DNA of 64,000 nucleotides, taken from Aspidapion aeneum (taxonomy: Eukaryota; Arthropoda; Insecta; Coleoptera; Brentidae). Positions 22,769 through 33,560 of the stretch are shown piece by piece. Positions within the stretch are counted from its first letter, which is position 1, and each line of letters starts with the position of its first letter. The notes under the pieces are model-generated. The model saw only the letters and a list, made by a program, of their open reading frames with translations. It was not told the origin of the DNA and did not search any database. Made by a program: the position numbers and the translations under genes. The stretch is taken from contig OY755044.1 in NCBI GenBank assembly GCA_963576565.1, positions 52,463,347 through 52,527,346 on the forward strand, given 5' to 3'.

Positions 22769-24001
22769 TCAGTACTCTGTCCCACTAGATGGTGAGCGAG
22801 ACCTCATTTGGACACGACAATAGCGTTGAATATGCCCTGTGCGTCCGCATCTGAAACACTTTACATTTGGAGGTGATCGTCCGCTTTCTTTCAAAGAATC
22901 AATCTTCTCTATCAGTGATTGAAACATTTTGTTTAGCGTTTTTGAATTGACCTCATCTCCAGTGCTCATTTCTTCTCCCTCCTGAATTGACACAGCTCTT
23001 ACTTTTGGCCTGGACATATTATTTGATGATTCAATTTCAAGGGCTCGAATCAACGCTTCACTGCTGTTATGGAAGCGTTCTCGACGAAATAACTTCGCTA
23101 AGTCCGTGTCTCGTAAGCCGTTAATAAAGCGATCTACCGTGAAGGGATCTCTGTAATTTTCTGGCATTTCTGGGTAAGCTAAATACATCAGCCTCCTGAT
23201 ATCTGCTTCATACTCTTGTAATGACTCTCCTGCTCTTTGTTGACGAATATTTAATTCTGACTAATGTAAATTTCGTAAATGTTCATCTCCATACCTTCTT
23301 TCTAATGCTGCCACTAAAGCATTATAATTCTGTTTTTGTTCGGCTGGAATAGACCGTAAAAGTCCCAGAGCAGGTTCTCGTAGAGCTACTAACAAAGCTT
23401 TAGCTTTCTCGTCATCGTCCCAGCCATTTGCAGTAGCGGCAGCTTCAAACTGTTGTTTGTAGGTGGACCAGGAAGACGTACCATCGTAATTTGGAGGCTT
23501 AATATTTTGGTTGGAATTCACAACAAATCCCTGAGCTTTTATTTTGTTGTGTTCTTTTTGAAGCTGTATAAGCTGTTTTGACACATCCTGGAATTTTTCT
23601 TCCATGGTTTGAAAAATTTCTTCCCTAACATTCTGTACCTTTTCTTCAACATTTTGTACCTTTTCTTCCACATTCTGCAATTTATTTTGTACCTTTTGTT
23701 CCACACTATGCATTCTTTGAGTTATTTCTTCCTTAAGATCTTCGGTTGCAATCTTGAACTCTTCTCTCAGCTGTTTGGAGTTGCTCTTTATTTGGTCAAA
23801 GTTTTCCTGCATGTCGTTCTGGTTTTGTTCCATGGTCTGTCTCATGTCGTTCTGGTTTTGTTCAATGGTCTGTCTCATGTCGTTCTGGTTTTGTTCAATG
23901 GTCTGTCTCATATCGTTCTGGTTTTGAGCCATTTGAGATGATAGAGCCTGAATCATTTTAGTTAGTTCTTCCATCTTTGCCGATCCTTGTCTAGTAAGCA
24001 T
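22769..24001 (-). pseudogene. gypsy gag with coiled coil and zinc knuckle, one stop
   Basis: Minus strand; the first ATG is at 24001 (an in-frame TTG lies just upstream). The N-terminal third carries a regular 12-residue repeat (QNQNDMRQTIE, near 23935-23810) and further heptad-like coiled coil to about 23560. The capsid region follows (YDGTSSWSTYKQQFEAAA near 23480, ALERRYGDEH near 23290). After stop TAG at 23261-23263 it goes on to a CCHC knuckle, CFRCGRTGHIQRYC (near 22860-22820), and ends at 22769. The order coiled coil, capsid, CCHC is that of gypsy gag. The single stop replaces what is probably a glutamine codon. Confidence 0.85.
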
Positions 24002-24039
24002 CAACTTTCTGACAAATCTCTCTAAACGTCTATCTTTGG

Positions 24040-24345
24040 GCTATAAGGTTAATGTCGCAGTCCGTTTTCCAATATCTCTTCTGATTCTTAAATAGAACCT
24101 AATGGAATATTTTGGAATATTCTAGAAATTCTTACTTTTGAAATAACTATACTAATGTCGAAGTCGGTATTTGTATATCTCTTCTAGTTTTCAAATAGAA
24201 CGTCGCAGAATGTTATGGAATCTTCTAGAAATTCTTTTTAATTCGTACTTTTGAAATTACTAAGCTAATGTCGATGTCGCTTTTTGGATATCTCTTTTGG
24301 TTCTCGAATAGAACGTCGTAGAAAGTGATGGAATATTCTAGACAT
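24040..24345 (-). repeat. gypsy leader tandem repeats, part 1
   Basis: About three units of roughly 100 bp with TATCTCTTCTGGTT, AATAGAACGTCGTAG and GGAATATTCTAGA. The same unit resumes at 28922-29190 beyond the Penelope element, so the array was one block in the gypsy 5' untranslated region. Confidence 0.8.
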
Positions 24346-24347
24346 TT

Positions 24348-25220
24348 TCAAAATTGTTTTAGTTGGGTTATAGGGGTGAAGACGGTTAGGTGAAATGAAA
24401 CCACTTTTCTTTCGGCAACGTTTCGCTCCTGTGTTGGAGCTTTATCAAGCCCTACAAGGAACAGACTTTATTAGGACACAGTCATGAAATTTAAAATAAA
24501 CATGTTAAATTTTGATTGTCTAACCTTACAACTAAATTAAACAGAACAACACTTACTCAAGAGCTGGTTACAATAGCGTCCAAAGTTTTACAGGGTGCGA
24601 CTCAGCATACCAGCAGGGCACCATGGTTTTTAGATTATTAGAATTATTTTTTTTGTTACAAAATATCTTTCTTCTAATTAATTTTCCCTTAATGTTTTTT
24701 TTAATATTATTATACACTTCTATGAGGTTATGTATGTATGGGGCACTAAAATCTAACTAAGTGGTAACAAAGATGTTAAATTAATAAAACGTGACTGATT
24801 TCATTGGGTCTGTTCAAAAACTCTGCACAATGTTGACCCTATATGCTAAATCCACCCAAAATAAAACATTGACACACAGTTTTAAAATTTGTTAAAAACT
24901 TCTAGAAAACTTTGTTAAAAAAACTTAATATTTTAATGTACTTATCCTATTTTAAAATTATTTCTATGATTGGTTTTTTTATGAGTATTACATATGCATA
25001 AAATTGACATAAAACCAGTTATAAAATTGATAAAACAATACAAAATTACATACAAGAAACATACAATGCACAATGGAACATTTTAACATTTTCACTACCT
25101 ATATACCTTTTATTTTTAAATACTTATTTCTAAAGGAAACTTGCTGCATCTACATTCATTTACAACCACCAAGATTCTGTGGAACTAGAGATTAAAAAAT
25201 AAAAACAAAAAAATTTTTTT
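24348..25220 (-). repeat. Penelope terminal repeat (pLTR)
   Basis: Inverted match to 28003-28895; its outer 170 bp match 27816-27989 directly. Outer words: AAATTGTTTTAGTTGGG, and GCAACGTTTCGCTCCTG near 24413. Confidence 0.85.
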
Positions 25221-25340
25221 TTTCTTTTGAAATTTAAAATTACGTTATTATCACACGGAACAGACATGCAGACAGGCTCACCGACTTTGGTCATTTCAAA
25301 ATAATAGTACATATTTTTTTCCTAAGTATTTCCACTATGT

Positions 25341-27815
25341 TCACTGGGTTTCTTTATACATTTTGAGAATTTTACTGTATATTGGGGCAAGCCCTTCAGT
25401 GTCAGTTTTTAGGTTGACTGTATTTTCAAGATTAATATGTATCATTTCACTGATTTTGCGTTTATATGTGTTTGGTTCCTTAGATAAAATTGAAGCCTTA
25501 TCAAACTGGAATTGATGTCCCGTATCAAAATGATGTTTTGACAAAGCAGTTTTATCTGTTTCAAATCTTTTATGGTTTCTGCAATCATTTTTGTGCTGTT
25601 GAAGTCTTGATTTAAGATACTGTTTAGTCTGTCCAACATAACATTTGTGACACTCAAATGGTATTTTATAAATTAACTCAGACTGTTTTTCATGTGGGAC
25701 TTTATCTTTGAGTTTTGTGTATATTGAACTCATTTTCTTTAAATTGTAAAAAGCTAAACAGGAGTTTGTGCCCTTGAAACAACAATTTATTTTTTGAGAA
25801 AGTCCATCAATAAATGGGAATTTATAATATTTTTTACCAATTTTTTGATCCCTATTATTATTAAATTTACTGATTGTTCTATTAATGACATTGAGTGGGT
25901 AGTTATTATTTTTCAATAAGGTTTTAACTCTTTCTAAATTAGATTGATGAAATTCAGAACTGCTCAATGTAGTTGCTCTATGTAATAATCCAGTTATCAT
26001 GCCTAGTTTATTAGACATGGGATGATTTGAATTAAAATTTAAAACACGGCCAGAACTTGTGGGCTTAGTGTACCAATTAAGTGATATAGAACCATTGAGA
26101 TTATGTTGTAGCTCAGTGTCTAAGAAGCATAACTTATTATCTTTCTCCCTCTCCATCGTAAACTGCAGAGAAGGATGAACACTGTTAAAGGAGTCAAGCA
26201 ATAATTGAAGGTGATCTTCAGGAGCTGCTAAAACAGTGTCGTCAACAAAACAGTACAAAAACGGAATAGAAAAAGGTAACAGTTTTAAAACCTCAGTTAT
26301 TATATGGTTCATAATAATATTCGCTAGCACAGGCGAACTAGGATTACCCATAGCGCTCCCGTCCTTTTGTAAATAAATTTTTTCTTGAAATGAAAAATAG
26401 CTAGAGTCGAAACAGTATTGAATAAGTTCAATCAGAGTATTTTTTGGAATTTCAGTATAATTAGAAATAAATTTGTAGGATTTACCGACAATATCAACTA
26501 CCAATTGTTTTGGAATGTTGGTGAACAGACTAACCACATCCAAAGAGACCAGGACATAGTTTTCAAGAATTGCTTGATTTTTAATTAGATCCGCAAAGTG
26601 GAATGAATCTTTTACGTTATAATGGAATGTGGAAGTAAAAGGAAAAAGAACCTTGTGCAGATACTTAGCTATTTTATAACTTGGAGCGTTAAGACAACTT
26701 ACTACTGGCCTAAAATTGATCCCGGGTTTGTGTGTCTTTCTCAAACAGTAGAGTTTTGGTGGAACTGCGTTAGAGGTTTTTAGATTGTCTTCTTCTTGTT
26801 TAGAAATTAAGCCATCTTTTTTTAAGTTTGAAACTATTTTGTTAGCCCAAGTTTAAAGTTTACTAGTGGGATCTTTATTACTTAGTTCATAGATTGTACC
26901 TTGCTGTAGCATTTCTGTTACTTTTGTTGTATAATCTTCTAATTTCATAACTACCGTAGAATTTCCTTTGTCAGACTTACTAACCATAATTTCAGGGTTC
27001 TCTTGTAAGAATTTTTTTGTGGATCTTATTTTATGTTCTAATTCGTTATGATTTGTGTGATTATGGTTATGGTTTGTATAGAAGTTTGTGATTATGTTGG
27101 TGGTTTGGCCACGTAGGATATGCTTTTCTTCTTCAGTAATGTTTTGACCGAAATGCAAATACTCTAGGTCCTTTATGATTTCTGGAATTGGGATGTCTTG
27201 TTTTTTGATTGGAAGGCCAAATTGTGGGCCCAGGCTTAAAACAGTTTCCACATCATCCGGCAGTTGTGTGTCAGTAAAATTATAAATAAACTTTTCATGT
27301 TTTGAGAAGCAAATTTCTGTTTGTTGTTTAACTAAATTCTGGAATTTTTTAAAGTTTATTTGTTTTATTTTTAGAAATTCTTTTTTATATCTTTGGTTAT
27401 TGTGGTTACAACTTTGTAAATATATGTTTTCACGTATTAAGTCTTTGTATTTATTTTTTATGCTAGTTATTTCTTCTTTAATTTTTTTAAGTTTCCATAT
27501 GGTTATTTCGATTTCCAAGTTTAGTATGTCTTTTTTGAATCTTTTCATGATTCTGTCAGCTTTTTTTAAATAAGGGTGATGTTCCTCATAAATTGGATAG
27601 ATACATTTTATTTCTATGTTTAAATGTTTTGGCAGAAGATCTCTTGACCTGCATTTCAACAAAAATATTCTTCGATTTGTAAGATTTGCCAATTTTAGTG
27701 TGTTACTAGACCATGTCTTAGCCAACTGGGTAGCCTGTTCCCCATATCTTTCTGTTAGTCCTTGAAAAAAACCCGTTTCAAAATTTTGTGAGATTTCTTC
27801 CCCTTGAGAATACAT
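25341..27815 (-). pseudogene. Penelope RT and GIY-YIG endonuclease, one stop
   Basis: Minus strand, ATG at 27815. The N-terminal 320 codons hold charged helical sequence, then SKSDKGNSTVVM (near 26960), the conserved pre-RT motif of the family. After a single stop TAA at 26853-26855 the same frame continues into RT: RKTHKPGINFRPVVS (near 26740-26690), DVVSLFTNIP (near 26535), GSAMGNPSSPVLANI (near 26340) and the catalytic FVDD (near 26250). The C-terminus is the GIY-YIG nuclease, with CHKCYVGQTKQYLKSRLQQH (near 25660-25600). It ends at 25341. Length, order and motifs are complete; only one stop breaks it. Confidence 0.92.
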
Positions 27816-27989
27816 TCAAAATTGTTTTAGTTGGGTTATAGGGGTGAAGACGGTTAGGTGAAATGAAACCACTTTTCTTTCGGCAACGTTTCGCTCTTGT
27901 GTTGGAGCTTTATCAAGCCCTACAAGGAACAGACTTTATTAGGACACAGTCATGAAATTTAAAATAAACATGTTAAATTTTGATTGTCT
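27816..27989 (-). repeat. Truncated direct pLTR copy
   Basis: Near-identical to 24348-24520 in the same orientation, directly upstream of the Penelope ATG. Confidence 0.85.
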
Positions 27990-28002
27990 ATCTAAAATTT
28001 TT

Positions 28003-28921
28003 TTATAAATTTTTTTTTGTTTTTATTTTTTAATCTCTAGTTCCACAGAATCTTGGTGGTTGTAAATAAATGTAGATGCAGCAAGTTTCCTTTATAAATA
28101 AGTATTTAAAAATAAAAGGTATATAGATAGTGAAAATGTTAAAATGTTCCATTGTGCATTGTATGTTTCTTGTATGTAATTTTGTATTGTTTTATCAATT
28201 TTATAACTGGTTTTATGTCAATTTTATGCATATGTAATACTCATAAAAAAACCAATCATAGAAATAATTTAAAAACAGGATAAGTACATTAAAACATTAA
28301 GTTTTTTTAACAAATTTTAACAAGTTTTCTAGAAGTTTTTAACAAATTTTAAAACTGTGTGTCAATGTTTTATTTTGGGTGGATTTAGCATATAGGGTCA
28401 AAATAAACATTGTGCTGAGTTTTTAAACAGACCCAATGAAATCAGTCACGTTTTATTAATTTAACATCTTCGTTACCACTTAGTTAGATTTCAGTGCCCC
28501 ATACATACATAACCTCACAGCAGTGTATAATAATATAAAAAAAGCATTAAGGGAAAATTAATTAGAAGAAAGATATTTTGTAACAAAAAAAATAATTCTA
28601 ATAATCTATAAACCATGGTGGCCTGCTGGTATGCTGAGTCGCACCCTGTAAAACTTTGGACGCTATTGTAACCAGCTCTTGAGTAAGTGTTGTTCTGTTT
28701 AATTTAGTTGTAAGGTTAGACAATCAAAATTTAACATGTTTATTTTAAATTTCATGACTGTGTCCTAATAAAGTCTGTTCCTTGTAGGGCTTGATAAAGC
28801 TCCAACACAGGAGCGAAACGTTGCCGAAAGAAAAGTGGTTTCATTTCACCTAACCGTCTTCACCCCTATAACCCAACTAAAACAATTTTGAATGTATTCT
28901 CAATGGGAAGAAATCTCACAA
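28003..28921 (+). repeat. Inverted pLTR copy plus start of the Penelope gene
   Basis: Reverse complement of about 24348-25220. It then continues past the end of the repeat into GTATTCTCAATGGGAAG..., which equals the first codons of the Penelope gene, and is cut at about 28921 where gypsy sequence resumes. Confidence 0.85.
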
Positions 28922-29340
28922 AACCAAGCCAATGTTGAAGTCACCTTTTGGATATCTCTTCCGGTTGTGGAATAGAACGTATGATTCTTACTTTTTAAAT
29001 AACTAAGCTAACGTCGAAGTCGCTTTTTGGATATCTCTTCTGGTTCTCGAATAGAACGCCGTAGATTGTTATGGAATATTCTGAAAATTCTTCCTGTCAA
29101 TTTTTAGACTATAAAGGTAATGTCGAATTCGGGTCTTGAATATCTTTTCTTGGCTATGAATAGAACAGTATCGAACTTCTTCGAATATTCTGGAAAAATC
29201 ACTTACTGTTCTTCTGTTCAATTGTCCAAGCCTGTGGTACTTTGTAAGAATAGTCTTTGCACTATTCAGTTCTAAATATTCTGGCAAAATGACTTAATGT
29301 TCTTCTGGGTGATACTATGTAAGGATAGTCTTTACACTAT
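28922..29340 (-). repeat. gypsy leader tandem repeats, part 2
   Basis: Continuation of the roughly 100-bp leader unit (TTGGATATCTCTTC, AATAGAACG, GGAATATTCT), followed by a shorter duplicated stretch (TTCTTCTG, CTATGTAAGGATAGTCTTT-like) up to the LTR. Confidence 0.75.
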
Positions 29341-29364
29341 TTAGTTCTCACTTCTGACACCAAT

Positions 29365-29795
29365 TGTTACGGGTTCACTGCTTCAAATAAAACTCGCAAA
29401 TTTCAAAAACGATATGTCAATTTATTTTGACAATTATGTACAAAAACACGCACTTAAACTTACTAATAACTTGCTAATAATTCACTACTTTAATCGGCCT
29501 ATTAACTTCGGGTTAATATCTAGCGATCACTACCTTTCGTTATCTTTGACTGACTCGATGCGCGATATCCGACCCTTTTTATAGAGTCATCGAACTTTCC
29601 GGAATTATCCATCCTTGTTCAATTCACGATTAAACCAGCCTTTTCTTGAACGCGGACCGTCCGAGCACGAGTGTGTCATAGATAACGCATCTAAAACCTA
29701 GACTAAGAATACAACCATAAGTTAAGTCAACCTAATACTACACTAAACCTAAATAAATTCTAACTATAAAATTCAAATAACTTAAATTTGTAACA
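29365..29795 (-). repeat. gypsy 5' LTR
   Basis: 431 bp beginning TGTTAC and ending GTAACA on the plus strand (TG..CA with a short inverted repeat). On the minus strand it is followed at 29364 by AATTGGTGTCAGAAGTGAG, the kind of sequence next to a primer site in gypsy elements; the primer is not assigned. There is no second copy in the window. Confidence 0.8.
29549..29583 (-). promoter_or_regulatory. TATA box and initiator of the gypsy LTR
   Basis: The minus strand reads TATAAAAAGGG (29583-29573) and, about 30 nt downstream, TCAGT (29553-29549). TATA plus a TCAGT initiator at this spacing is the standard arthropod core promoter, so transcription probably starts near 29551. Confidence 0.7.
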
Positions 29796-30462
29796 GTATT
29801 TATAATACCAAACTCAAGAAATTTTTGTTTATCTTGTTAGTTAGCGATAAAAGCTTCTTAAACAAATTATAATGTTGTTCTTTTTGCCTCTGTTATATAT
29901 AAAATATGACAAAAATATGTTTTCTACATACTTTTCCATTTAGATTTTAAAATGCAACGACTCTCTTTGTGCCACAGGTGCATAACGTTAAAATATTCAT
30001 ATAAAACGATAGTGTACCCATATTACGTAATATTCCAATACTCCCTGTTACCTATTTACACAATGGTTGGCGTTTGATGCAAACATTCAAAAAAATTTAC
30101 ATAGATAGAGTTTTTGTCAACCGTACGCCGATGATTTGACGTAACGAATACAAGAATAAAATAATATTCATGCATAAAAGTATAACCAATCAGGACATTT
30201 TATCTTAAGGACCGCAAAAAGGATAGATTTATACCCATTGATATTGCTGTTTCAAATATGTTTGCATTCTGCATCGTAAGGTACCGTTGTATTGCAATAA
30301 TACGTACTATATGGAAATAATATGCATATGTCTTTGAAAGCAACCAATCTGGTCTTTTTTGCTTAAAGACCCCAAGGCCCTCATGTTTGCATCATGAATG
30401 GGCAGTTACCGTGGGTATTTGAATATTATGTATATGAGTGTACCAAAGTTACCCCAAATAGA
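29796..30462. other. Intergenic with a degenerate 150-bp direct duplication
   Basis: Segments near 30158-30310 and 30312-30440 share order and words (AATAATAT.CAT, ACCAATC, ATGTTTGCAT). No gene was seen. Confidence 0.45.
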
Positions 30463-31039
30463 GGGGTAACATTGGGACACATTTGAGGCAGAATTTATCG
30501 ACTTACAAAATAAATATATAATATTTTGGTACTGTTTCACACTTGATAGTGTTGGTACATTTAAGGACACTCATCGTAAATGCAAGCTTTATCGGAAGCG
30601 AGGCTAACGTCAGGCATTCTATTTTTTGGTTATTATTTTTGGCATGTTTTCCTCGGTTTCGCATTGGCAGTTCTGTTTTATTTTGAAAATGTTGTTTTAC
30701 ACAGTATGAAGGTACCTAAACTATATATATTTATGTAATTAGAATTAAAAAGTTATGCTGCAAACTATCTTAAAACTGTATCATTATTAAATAGATCTTT
30801 AGACTGTGTTAAAACCACATTTTTAAAATAACAACGAGCCGCCAATGCGAAACCGAGGAAAACATGTCAAAAATTATAACCAAAAAATAGAAAATCAGAG
30901 TAAGGCTTCGCTACCTATAAAGCTTGCTTGACGATGAGTGACTTTAGGTACATTGCCACTCAGTTGTCAAAACCCAGTTATTTTTGCAAAATTAGGTTTT
31001 ATTTAAGAAAAACATGAAAAACTGTATCAAAGTTACCCC
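30463..31039. repeat. Foldback or MITE-like inverted repeat, about 580 bp
   Basis: The ends read GGGGTAAC and GTTACCCC. The arms (to about 30700 and from about 30800) share TTTTCCTCGGTTTCGCATTG, CTATTTTTTGGTTAT and ACTCATCGT in inverted order with mismatches. Family unknown. Confidence 0.7.
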
Positions 31040-31178
31040 GGTTTACGGTAGTGAAACTTTTTGTTTTTTAAATATTTAAATTTCTATCTATTTTGTGTCA
31101 TTTGATTTAACGACTTCGGTTAATTACTTTAAAAGTTCTTAACAAATAAATTAACTAAAATCTATATGTTTGTGGCGG

Positions 31179-31642
31179 ATTCATTTTACAAACACAACTT
31201 TTTCTGGGTATTACGCCACTAGTAAGGAAAATTACTTTAAAAAATTATAAAAAACCACTGCGTTTCTCCTAGAAAAATAAAAATCACTAATTTGTCAGTG
31301 GCTTTCTATAAAAATAAATAGTTGCCTAGTAAAATCTAAACCACTTATCTTTTAATTGAATTTGAATACGCTACGTTTCGATTGCCAATCTACAATATAA
31401 ATATAAATAAAAAGCTTGAAAACGATTGTGGATTGGCAATCGAAACGTAGCGTATTCAAATTCAATTAAAAGATAAGTGGTTTAGATTTTACTAGGCAAC
31501 TATTTATTTTTATAGAAAGCCACTGACAAATTAGTGATTTTTATTTTTCTAGGAGAAACGCAGTGGTTTTTTATAATTTTTTAAAGTAATTTTCCTTACT
31601 AGTGGCGTAATACCCAGAAAAAGTTGTGTTTGTAAAATGAAT
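31179..31642. repeat. Perfect inverted repeat: 212-bp arms, 40-bp loop
   Basis: I compared 31179-31390 with the reverse complement of 31431-31642 base by base and found no difference. The loop is 31391-31430. The arm contains GGGTATTACGCCACTAG near its outer end. No coding capacity. It is a candidate for a very young palindromic MITE, a hairpin RNA source or an assembly artefact. Confidence 0.95.
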
Positions 31643-32739
31643 TAACTGCAATTTTTTTCGCATATTCGGTGTAAAGTGGCGTACTCATTAGCGGGCAGAC
31701 CTTGATATTCTCAATCAAACAACGGTTAAAACAACCTTTACTGTTACAGTAAAATCAAGTATGTCCTTGCTTTGAATACCGATGCCTGACGGCTCACGGC
31801 AAGCGGATCAAAGCGTGCTGGGTTCTCACAAGTCCACACTAGCGAATTGAGTTACTGTAACTGTTGCTCTAACCGTCATAAGGTCCGATCGCTAATGACT
31901 AAGACCCAAATCATATTTAGTAATAATAAGCCTCCTGCCAGTGTTAATAAGTCATGTGGAAAAAAATCTGAGACGCTTAACAAAGCAAAACGTCCACCAA
32001 CAGATCGCGGGCCATTTCAAACGTCTCTTAACGAGACCGAAAATCGTTTATTTTCGGATTTCCTATTCCCAACTTGTTAGGGGGCCATTAAAGCCTTAAA
32101 TTCCGACACTAACTCGGATTGAACTAATCCCGACACAATTGTACAACAAAAAGCCAAAAAAGCCCGAAAGACTTGTAAGGAGTCAATTTTCGATTGTTAA
32201 AAATGTTTCGGTAATTGACACCGGACTTCATTCTCCGTTTTAAGAAGAGGATTTAAAAGAAAATAAAGAAATCTCGGGGAAAGCTTTTAAAGGGCCAAAA
32301 AATACATTAAGATATTTCAGCCAAATAAAAAGAATATAAAACAGTTTTAAAAGATATTTTCTCTAAACTTGTGGTTGAGTGCATTAATTAAAGTACCAAA
32401 AGTTCATTTAACTTAACATCAATCATTTCTTACATAAGTTTGATTATTCATGTTAGGGGAGAGGAGAGGAATGGTACGAATCCAAGCAGAATCAGCTCTA
32501 GATCTGAAACATATTTGATTATTTGGGATAATAGACTTTATTAAATATATTAATAACTAATAAAAGCAAAACTTTTTTCAATCCAATGCAAGGTCAAACA
32601 ATATTTTTGTGATCACGGACAGACAGAGACACACACAAACGACGAACTCGTTGTTCACTTTCAACCTTCTCTCCCATTCTTTTGGCAAAGCCTTCATAGG
32701 CTTGAAAACTAGGAAGGATAATCAAAATTATTATGCAAG

Positions 32740-32743
<4 letters not shown>
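31643..32743. other. Intergenic, no gene recognised
   Basis: An open frame of 77 codons at 31847-32080 has no recognisable motif. Nothing else is supported. Confidence 0.5.

Positions 32744-32804
<61 letters not shown>
32744..32804. repeat. (AT)n microsatellite
   Basis: About 61 bp of uninterrupted alternating T and A. Confidence 0.97.
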
Positions 32805-32807
<3 letters not shown>

Positions 32808-32808
<1 letters not shown>

Positions 32809-33560
32809 ACCTTTTGAGCCTAGTCATTATGCATTTACAAAAACAGGTAAGAGATATCAGAAATTATAATTTACAGTGCTTAACCTCTTTTTTCCAGACT
32901 AAATATAATAATTTAATAATCTCCAAGACAAGACAAAAAATTAAAAATCAGAGCCGCGCCGCACCTTGCTGCGTCAACAAAACCGAACGAGCGGTTTGTC
33001 ACCTTATTACCTATCAACCGATAAAAGACCGTGAGCGTTCCCGCCGCGGATTCTGTACTGTCGAATCCTATAACGTCATCCTCTTTTTCTATATTTTGCA
33101 ATTAGCAGGCAACAAAACATATGACTATGGAATTCCACAGAAAAATGCAGGCCCAGCGTACAGACAAGCATTGTTAAAGCGATTTTTGTTTTTCGTTGGC
33201 CTGTGTCTACTCGATATGCCGCGGGGTAAAAACAAACATTTACTAATTTTGCTGTAAATACCTTTTGCGCCTTGCCATTATGCATTTACAAAAACAGGTA
33301 AGATATATCAACAAATATAATTGAGAGTACCTATCAGTGGCGGCTCGCCCAATAACTTAGGTGAAGCGCTGCTTAACCTCTTTTTCCCAGACTAAATAAT
33401 AATAATTTAAGAATCTAAGACAGGACAAGATATTAAAAATGGGAGCCGTGCTGCGTCAGCAAACCCGAACGGGCGGTTTGTCACCTTATTACCCATTAAC
33501 CGATAAAAAGCCGTGAGCGTTCTCTGCCGCGGATTATGTACTGTCGATTTCTATAGCGAA
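32808..33560 (+). repeat. Tandem duplication of a segment with GC-richer core
   Basis: 32808-33080 and 33258-33560 are homologous in direct orientation: CATTATGCATTTACAAAAAC, TTAACCTCTTTTTCCCAGAC, GCGGTTTGTCACCTTATTAC and CCGCGGATT occur in both in order. The second copy has extra CAGTGGCGGCTCGCCCAATA... (33336-33372) where the first has a deletion. Open frames here have no motif. Confidence 0.8.

Larger units (their letters stand above)
24348..28921 (-). mobile_element. Penelope-like element with direct and inverted terminal copies
   Basis: Minus-strand coding region 27815-25341. The 3' terminal repeat is 24348-25220. A truncated direct copy of it precedes the gene at 27816-27989. A long inverted copy at 28003-28921 ends with the first ten or so codons of the gene. 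This mix of 5'-truncated direct and inverted pLTRs is characteristic of Penelope-like elements. Both sides are gypsy leader repeats. Confidence 0.9.
13955..29795 (-). mobile_element. Ty3/gypsy LTR retrotransposon, 3' truncated, with two nested insertions
   Basis: Minus strand, read right to left: 5' LTR (29365-29795), leader with tandem repeats (about 29340-28922 and 24345-24040), gag (24001-22769), protease region (22721-21951) and RT (14637-13955). A Penelope element splits the leader and a BEL/Pao element splits pol between protease and RT. Homology stops in RT just after the KKCFLF motif at about 13955, so RNase H, integrase and the 3' LTR are missing. Only one LTR is present. Confidence 0.85.
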
